Shown here in pieces: positions 63,801 through 64,000 of a stretch of 64,000 nt of DNA. The position numbers and the translations under genes are program-made. The notes beneath the pieces are model-generated. The model did not search any database. It saw only the letters and a list, made by a program, of their open reading frames with translations, and was not told where the DNA came from. Positions within the stretch are counted from its first letter, which is position 1; the number at the start of each line of letters is the position of its first letter. The stretch is from Caprimulgus europaeus (Eukaryota > Chordata > Aves > Caprimulgiformes > Caprimulgidae): positions 1,922,001 through 1,986,000 of the forward strand of contig OU015551.1 in NCBI GenBank assembly GCA_907165065.1. The letters are read 5' to 3'.

Positions 63801-63877
63801 TGATTTCAGCCAGATGACAGCCAGCTGCACTGAGCTGGGACCTTACAGGCTGGATGCAGCAAGTGCTTATGTTAATG
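3749..63877 (+). CDS. MUC16: MUC16-type giant membrane mucin gene, 5' part (continues past the window)
   Basis: Spliced model: exon 3749-3833, exon 4456-5121, exon 15462-41845, then four exons per SEA module up to 63877. All junctions have AG acceptors and GT donors, and all phases agree (1-1 for the mucin exons; 1-0-2-1-1 inside each module). Known for the family: MUC16 has a very long Ser/Thr-rich N-terminal region followed by many SEA modules, and is a cell-surface mucin of wet epithelia. The SEA modules here match mammalian MUC16 closely, with GVDAVCTYR and [16 protein letters not shown] where human has GVDAICTHR and ELGPYTLDRNSLYVNG, and with the NFT and NAT/NTT glycosylation sites in the same places. 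About 11,200 residues are encoded here. The transmembrane segment and tail are not in the window. Which first exon is used, and whether exon 4456-5121 is always included, are inferences. Confidence 0.9.
3834..4455 (+). other. Intron 1
   Basis: A 622-bp intron with donor GTAGGA; before exon 4456 there is a moderately T-rich stretch and three AGs. It contains no other exon that I can support. Confidence 0.55.
4456..5121 (+). CDS. MUC16: Non-repeated Ser/Thr/Pro-rich mucin exon
   Basis: An open exon of 666 nt (222 codons), phase 1 at both ends. The acceptor region has three AGs in a row (ending 4452, 4455 and 4461), all giving the same phase. The donor is GCAG|GTAAAG at 5121/5122. The first third is mixed and slightly charged; residues about 75-145 are rich in Thr, Ser and Pro (for example [19 protein letters not shown] and [11 protein letters not shown]), as in the unique N-terminal parts of mucins. 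It shares no repeat with the giant exon. It is much more GC-rich than its flanks. Two Cys lie near the C-terminal end (TCSMKDSC). Its last base G joined to the AC at 15462 makes an Asp codon and keeps the frame. It could instead belong to a short separate transcript; see the second signal exon. Confidence 0.65.
5417..6005 (+). repeat. G-rich minisatellite, about 20-bp unit
   Basis: About 29 copies of a unit close to GAGTTTGGGTGTCAGGGCAT, with variants GAGG, GAGC and GTGACA and some one-base-shorter copies. It lies in the intron after exon 4456-5121. Each unit has two GGG runs on the + strand. Confidence 0.96.
6006..8659. other. Intron DNA, no exon recognised
   Basis: AT-rich sequence with a poly-T run near 6777. 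Several short frames are open (for example 7235-7462), but none is bounded by a good acceptor and donor and matches the phase 1 rule of this gene. Confidence 0.5.
8660..9207 (-). mobile_element. CR1 LINE fragment with internal duplication
   Basis: It begins TCATAGAATGGTTTGGGTGG (CR1 3' end in reverse). A 157-bp segment is present twice in tandem: CCTCATCCAACC starts at 8761 and again at 8918. The end joins unique DNA at CTCAGCCT/CAATATA. Confidence 0.9.
9208..9673 (+). promoter_or_regulatory. Putative 5' flank of the second signal-peptide exon
   Basis: Unique DNA before the ATG at 9674. No clear TATA box or other named site is visible; the role rests only on position. Confidence 0.25.
9674..9749 (+). 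CDS. Second signal-peptide exon (alternative first exon)
   Basis: The ATG at 9674 has a strong context (AAGATGG). It opens 25 codons plus one base and ends at a consensus donor CAG|GTAAGT (9749/9750), again phase 1. The peptide starts MDWTTN and carries a hydrophobic core, [12 protein letters not shown]. It resembles the exon at 3749: both read M-x-W, have Tyr at residue 10, and then a Lys followed by a run of Ile/Phe and small residues. It could splice directly to 15462 over 5.7 kb and skip exon 4456-5121. The start choice and the use of this exon are inferred from sequence alone. It may be an alternative promoter's first exon or a relic of a duplicated mucin gene. Confidence 0.6.
9750..11370. 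other. Intron DNA with a short 8-bp repeat
   Basis: AT-rich, many stops, no supported exon. At 11079-11121 there are about 5.5 copies of CTCCTGTC. Confidence 0.5.
11371..11600 (+). mobile_element. CR1 LINE 3' fragment, + orientation
   Basis: It reads GGCCTTAAGTTGTGCCAAAG, then GGTTGCCCAGGGAGGTGGTT, and ends with TTTTTCAACCAAATGATTCC, which follows the conserved order of the CR1 3' region. It is more diverged than the minus-strand copies. Confidence 0.85.
11601..11960. other. Intron DNA, nothing recognised
   Basis: A 99-codon open frame (11635-11934) crosses this stretch, but it lacks splice sites or family features that I can name. Confidence 0.5.
11961..12232. repeat. AT-rich satellite (TATATATTTTA units)
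   Basis: About 270 bp of TATATATTTTATATAT-like units with GTGTA and TCTATA interruptions. Confidence 0.95.
12233..12907. other. Intron DNA, TATA-like site, no supported exon
   Basis: There is a TATAAA at 12538-12543 and an ATG about 40 bp downstream, whose frame ends at a GT donor near 12622 in phase 2. That phase fits no neighbouring exon, so I do not call a gene. A good acceptor (CTCCTGCTGTAACAG, ending 12879) leads into a frame with a stop at 12905. Confidence 0.4.
12908..13162 (+). other. Unrecognised open stretch, possible exon or old insert
   Basis: A frame is open from 12908 to 13261 and contains [19 protein letters not shown] and [20 protein letters not shown], which look protein-like rather than low-complexity. 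A donor CAG|GTATTG follows at 13162 in phase 0, and a weak acceptor CCTAACCAG ends at 12946, also phase 0. These phases do not fit the mucin gene. I do not recognise a family; it may be chance or a decayed element. Confidence 0.2.
13311..14203 (-). mobile_element. CR1 LINE fragment, longest copy
   Basis: It starts TCATAGAATCATTGAATGG (reverse of the CR1 3' end) and extends about 890 bp, through CTTGTTGAACTTCATGAGG to CTTGGTGTCATCAGCAAACT, parts of the conserved CR1 3' region. Frames are broken by stops on the coding strand. Confidence 0.9.
14204..15461. other. Intron DNA before the giant exon
   Basis: AT-rich unique sequence. Only the final stretch is recognisable: the pyrimidine tract and CAG acceptor ending at 15461. 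Confidence 0.55.
15462..41845 (+). CDS. MUC16: Giant tandem-repeat mucin exon, 57 repeat copies, one frame break
   Basis: The acceptor is CTTCAATTTCAG|AC at 15461/15462 in phase 1. The exon opens with about 75 non-repeat residues containing NST sequons, then 57 copies of a 151- or 155-residue unit, from about 15690 to 41818. One hand-counted 151-residue unit has 53 Thr and 30 Ser, so heavy O-glycosylation is expected. There are no Cys residues in the repeats. Sequons such as DNTS recur once per unit. The reading frame is open from 15462 to 39217, where a stop follows the loss of one T near 39157-39160; the other frame then stays open to 41937. With one base added the exon is 26,385 nt, exactly 8795 codons, which fits phase 1 at both ends. 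The preferred donor is CCAG|GTACAA at 41845; a weaker one at 41818 has the same phase. The frame break is probably a homopolymer error. Confidence 0.9.
15690..41818 (+). repeat. Coding tandem repeat, 57 units of 453 or 465 bp
   Basis: Using the TTGGCACAACCTCC site as phase mark, units lie at 15927, 16392, 16857 and so on to 41717. The 56 spacings are 21 of 453, 33 of 465, one of 468 (20529-20997) and one of 464 (38940-39404). The 12-bp length difference comes from TSPF-type versus TL-type ends. Part of each unit is nearly fixed (from [10 protein letters not shown] to LHSTTVATS) and part varies ([24 protein letters not shown] or [23 protein letters not shown] or WATTTSPF). The last 7 kb shows a higher-order repeat of five units. 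Confidence 0.97.
41846..42250 (+). other. Intron between the repeat exon and SEA module 1
   Basis: 405 bp, AT-rich at first, ending in the CTTCTTGCAG acceptor shared by all SEA first exons of the homogeneous set. The GC-rich SEA-type intron sequence starts only near 42180. Confidence 0.8.
42251..43367 (+). CDS. MUC16: SEA module 1
   Basis: Exons 42251-42393, 42504-42571, 43061-43233 and 43341-43367 (phases 1-0, 0-2, 2-1, 1-1), 137 residues. The first exon carries the linker [14 protein letters not shown] and the strand [14 protein letters not shown]; the second has the Cys of FLGCETTAF; the third has the partner Cys in DAVCTYR and ends DSLYVN; the fourth, 27 nt, encodes the linker YNEQPVLP. 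Sequons are NFT, NAT and NKT. The second-to-third intron is 489 bp (class A). SEA modules of MUC16 are folded extracellular domains; the GSVVV self-cleavage motif of MUC1 is absent here. Confidence 0.93.
43619..44621 (+). CDS. MUC16: SEA module 2
   Basis: Exons 43619-43761, 43873-43940, 44315-44487 and 44595-44621. Its protein differs from module 1 only at LEHF in place of LQHF in the linker; it keeps YKSALAT. The last exon begins GCTAC rather than GTTAC, which is silent across the junction (Gly either way). The long intron is 374 bp and belongs to class B, unrelated in its left part to that of module 1. Confidence 0.93.
44872..45985 (+). CDS. MUC16: SEA module 3
   Basis: Exons 44872-45014, 45126-45193, 45679-45851 and 45959-45985. 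It is the first module with YKSDLAT (Asp for Ala), and it has NATRRV written with AAC GCA ACA. In the third exon it reads PTLDR where the others have PALDR. The long intron is 485 bp, class A. Confidence 0.93.
46236..47238 (+). CDS. MUC16: SEA module 4
   Basis: Exons 46236-46378, 46490-46557, 46932-47104 and 47212-47238. The linker reads LQHF, then YKSDLAT and NATSRV (Ser for Arg). The third exon has [10 protein letters not shown] with Arg in place of Lys. The long intron is 374 bp, class B. Confidence 0.93.
47492..48573 (+). CDS. MUC16: SEA module 5
   Basis: Exons 47492-47634, 47745-47812, 48267-48439 and 48547-48573. The second sequon is NTT (FNTTRRV), the form also found in human MUC16. 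The third exon has NKTTGI in place of NKTMGI. The long intron is 454 bp, a shortened class A. Confidence 0.93.
48824..49841 (+). CDS. MUC16: SEA module 6
   Basis: Exons 48824-48966, 49076-49143, 49535-49707 and 49815-49841. The first exon ends with Met (ATG|GTAGGT) where the others end with Leu. The second exon has SSIVP in place of SSIGP. The long intron is 391 bp, class C. From about 49153 onward the sequence is the same as that starting near 53040 in module 9. Confidence 0.93.
50092..51205 (+). CDS. MUC16: SEA module 7
   Basis: Exons 50092-50234, 50346-50413, 50899-51071 and 51179-51205. Typical sequence with YKSDLAT and all three sequons. The long intron is 485 bp, class A. The donor-side intron after the third exon has GTGACCCACG rather than GTGACCCAGG. 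Confidence 0.93.
51457..52457 (+). CDS. MUC16: SEA module 8
   Basis: Exons 51457-51599, 51709-51776, 52151-52323 and 52431-52457. It has YKSALAT and RVTATL in place of RVMDTL. The first donor is TTG|GTACGT, unlike the GTAAGC of most modules, and the first intron resembles that of module 6. The long intron is 374 bp, class B. Confidence 0.93.
52709..53728 (+). CDS. MUC16: SEA module 9
   Basis: Exons 52709-52851, 52963-53030, 53422-53594 and 53702-53728. It has YKSALAT and RVMDTL. The long intron is 391 bp, class C, shared only with module 6. Its third and fourth exons and the following intron are a recent copy of module 6 (offset 3887 bp). Confidence 0.93.
53979..54981 (+). CDS. MUC16: SEA module 10
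   Basis: Exons 53979-54121, 54233-54300, 54675-54847 and 54955-54981. It has [10 protein letters not shown]. The third exon is the most changed of the 14: [11 protein letters not shown] for [11 protein letters not shown], and [10 protein letters not shown] for [10 protein letters not shown]. The acceptor of the 27-nt exon is TTCTCAG rather than TTCCCAG. The long intron is 374 bp, class B. Confidence 0.93.
55232..56345 (+). CDS. MUC16: SEA module 11
   Basis: Exons 55232-55374, 55486-55553, 56039-56211 and 56319-56345. NLSYKS replaces NLPYKS, which creates a new N-glycosylation sequon (NLS), while SSKTM replaces SNKTM and removes one. The linker exon reads YNKQPVLP (Lys for Glu). The long intron is 485 bp, class A. 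Confidence 0.93.
56599..57599 (+). CDS. MUC16: SEA module 12
   Basis: Exons 56599-56741, 56851-56918, 57293-57465 and 57573-57599. It has YKSDLAT, with NATRRV written as in module 3. The first donor is TTG|GTAGGT and that intron is shared with module 13. The third-exon donor is AATG|GTGATA. The long intron is 374 bp, class B. Confidence 0.93.
57850..58850 (+). CDS. MUC16: SEA module 13
   Basis: Exons 57850-57992, 58102-58169, 58544-58716 and 58824-58850. It has YKSDLAT and [10 protein letters not shown], the latter shared with module 4. Both its first intron (110 bp) and its long intron (374 bp, class B) are close to those of module 12, so these two neighbours look like a recent tandem pair. 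Confidence 0.93.
59100..60440 (+). CDS. MUC16: SEA module 14 (last of the near-identical set, hybrid 3' end)
   Basis: Exons 59100-59242, 59346-59413, 59871-60043 and 60414-60440. The first three exons belong to the homogeneous set (RVMATL; long intron 457 bp, class A). The intron after 60043 switches abruptly to AT-rich unique DNA (370 bp), and the 27-nt linker exon encodes YHEAHLLS, like that of module 15, not YNEQPVLP. The boundary of the amplified unit therefore falls just after 60043. Confidence 0.92.
60654..62275 (+). CDS. MUC16: SEA module 15 (diverged)
   Basis: Exons 60654-60784, 60881-60948, 61324-61496 and 62249-62275: the same phases and nearly the same exon sizes (131, 68, 173, 27 nt), 133 residues. 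Protein features include [47 protein letters not shown] and [14 protein letters not shown]. Sequons are NFT, NAS and NET; the Cys pair is kept. The donor at 61496 lies in the first copy of a 22-bp minisatellite. Introns are AT-rich and unlike those of modules 1-14. Confidence 0.9.
61480..61721 (+). repeat. 22-bp minisatellite made of an exon end and its splice donor
   Basis: Eleven copies of AAGCTTGTATCTCAGTGGTAAA-like units (242 bp). The first copy is the end of the third exon of SEA module 15 plus its donor (CAGTG|GTAAAA); the rest lie in the intron. Variants are CTCCATGG, ACCAGTGG, CTCAATGG, CTCCGTGG and GTATCAGTGG. Confidence 0.97.
61722..62248 (+). other. Intron of SEA module 15, right part
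   Basis: Unique AT-rich DNA after the minisatellite; no exon seen before the 27-nt exon at 62249. Confidence 0.7.
62276..62926 (+). other. Intron between SEA modules 15 and 16
   Basis: 651 bp of unique DNA with no repeat family that I recognise; it ends in the acceptor CTTTTCTTTTGCAG. Confidence 0.7.
62927..63877 (+). CDS. MUC16: SEA module 16 (diverged, last exon beyond window)
   Basis: Exons 62927-63066 (140 nt), 63155-63222 (68 nt) and 63705-63877 (173 nt); the expected 27-nt linker exon would lie after 64000. Protein features include [33 protein letters not shown] and [15 protein letters not shown]. The usual second sequon is lost (FMATKK), and NSS in KNSSIS and NST in ANST appear. A third Cys (TASCTEL) has no counterpart in the other modules. 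The donor is AATG|GTAAGT. Confidence 0.9.
63223..63704 (+). other. Intron of SEA module 16
   Basis: 482 bp, AT-rich, nothing further recognised; acceptor GATCTTCCAG. Confidence 0.7.
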
Positions 63878-64000
63878 GTAAGTGGTTGAGCTGGGATTTG
63901 ATTTGAGGAGGAATTGAGTTACTCCATAAACCACAGAAACAATAAAACCTGTAGAGAGAGGGCAAAAGCAAACACCAACCAAAGCAGAGGAGCCACCAAC

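Overview
The window is bird genomic DNA. Truncated CR1 retroposons carry the avian CR1 3' end (at 2481-2913, 8660-9207, 11371-11600 and 13311-14203), and the gene structure is that of a vertebrate multi-exon gene. I see one gene, on the + strand, and it runs off the right edge. It is an ortholog of the giant membrane mucin MUC16 (CA125): a secretion signal, a huge Ser/Thr-rich tandem-repeat exon, then a long series of SEA modules. The species cannot be fixed from the sequence.

Layout. 1-3748: flank with microsatellites and a CR1, no gene recognised. 3749-3833: signal-peptide exon (ends in phase 1). 4456-5121: GC-rich Ser/Thr/Pro exon (phase 1 in and out). 5122-15461: a 10.3-kb intron holding a G-rich minisatellite, three CR1 copies, an AT-rich satellite and, at 9674-9749, a second signal-peptide exon, also phase 1. 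15462-41845: one 26.4-kb exon with 57 copies of a 151- or 155-residue mucin repeat; about 55 % of residues are Ser or Thr. One T is missing near 39157 and breaks the frame. Adding one base makes the exon exactly 8795 codons long, as phase 1-1 splicing requires, so a sequence error or rare allele is more likely than a dead gene. 42251-60440: 14 SEA modules of 137 residues, each made of four exons (143, 68, 173 and 27 nt), almost identical even in their introns. 60654-63877: two older, diverged SEA modules with unrelated AT-rich introns. The last module lacks its 27-nt exon here; the membrane-proximal part, transmembrane segment and tail lie beyond the window.

How the parts work together. The signal exon sends the protein to the secretory pathway, the repeat exon gives a long O-glycosylated rod, and the SEA string forms an N-glycosylated, disulfide-bonded stalk. 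The exon set in this window encodes about 11,200 residues. The points of most interest are the duplicated first exon, the higher-order repeat structure of both arrays, the one-base frame break, and a minisatellite built from a splice donor at 61480-61721.
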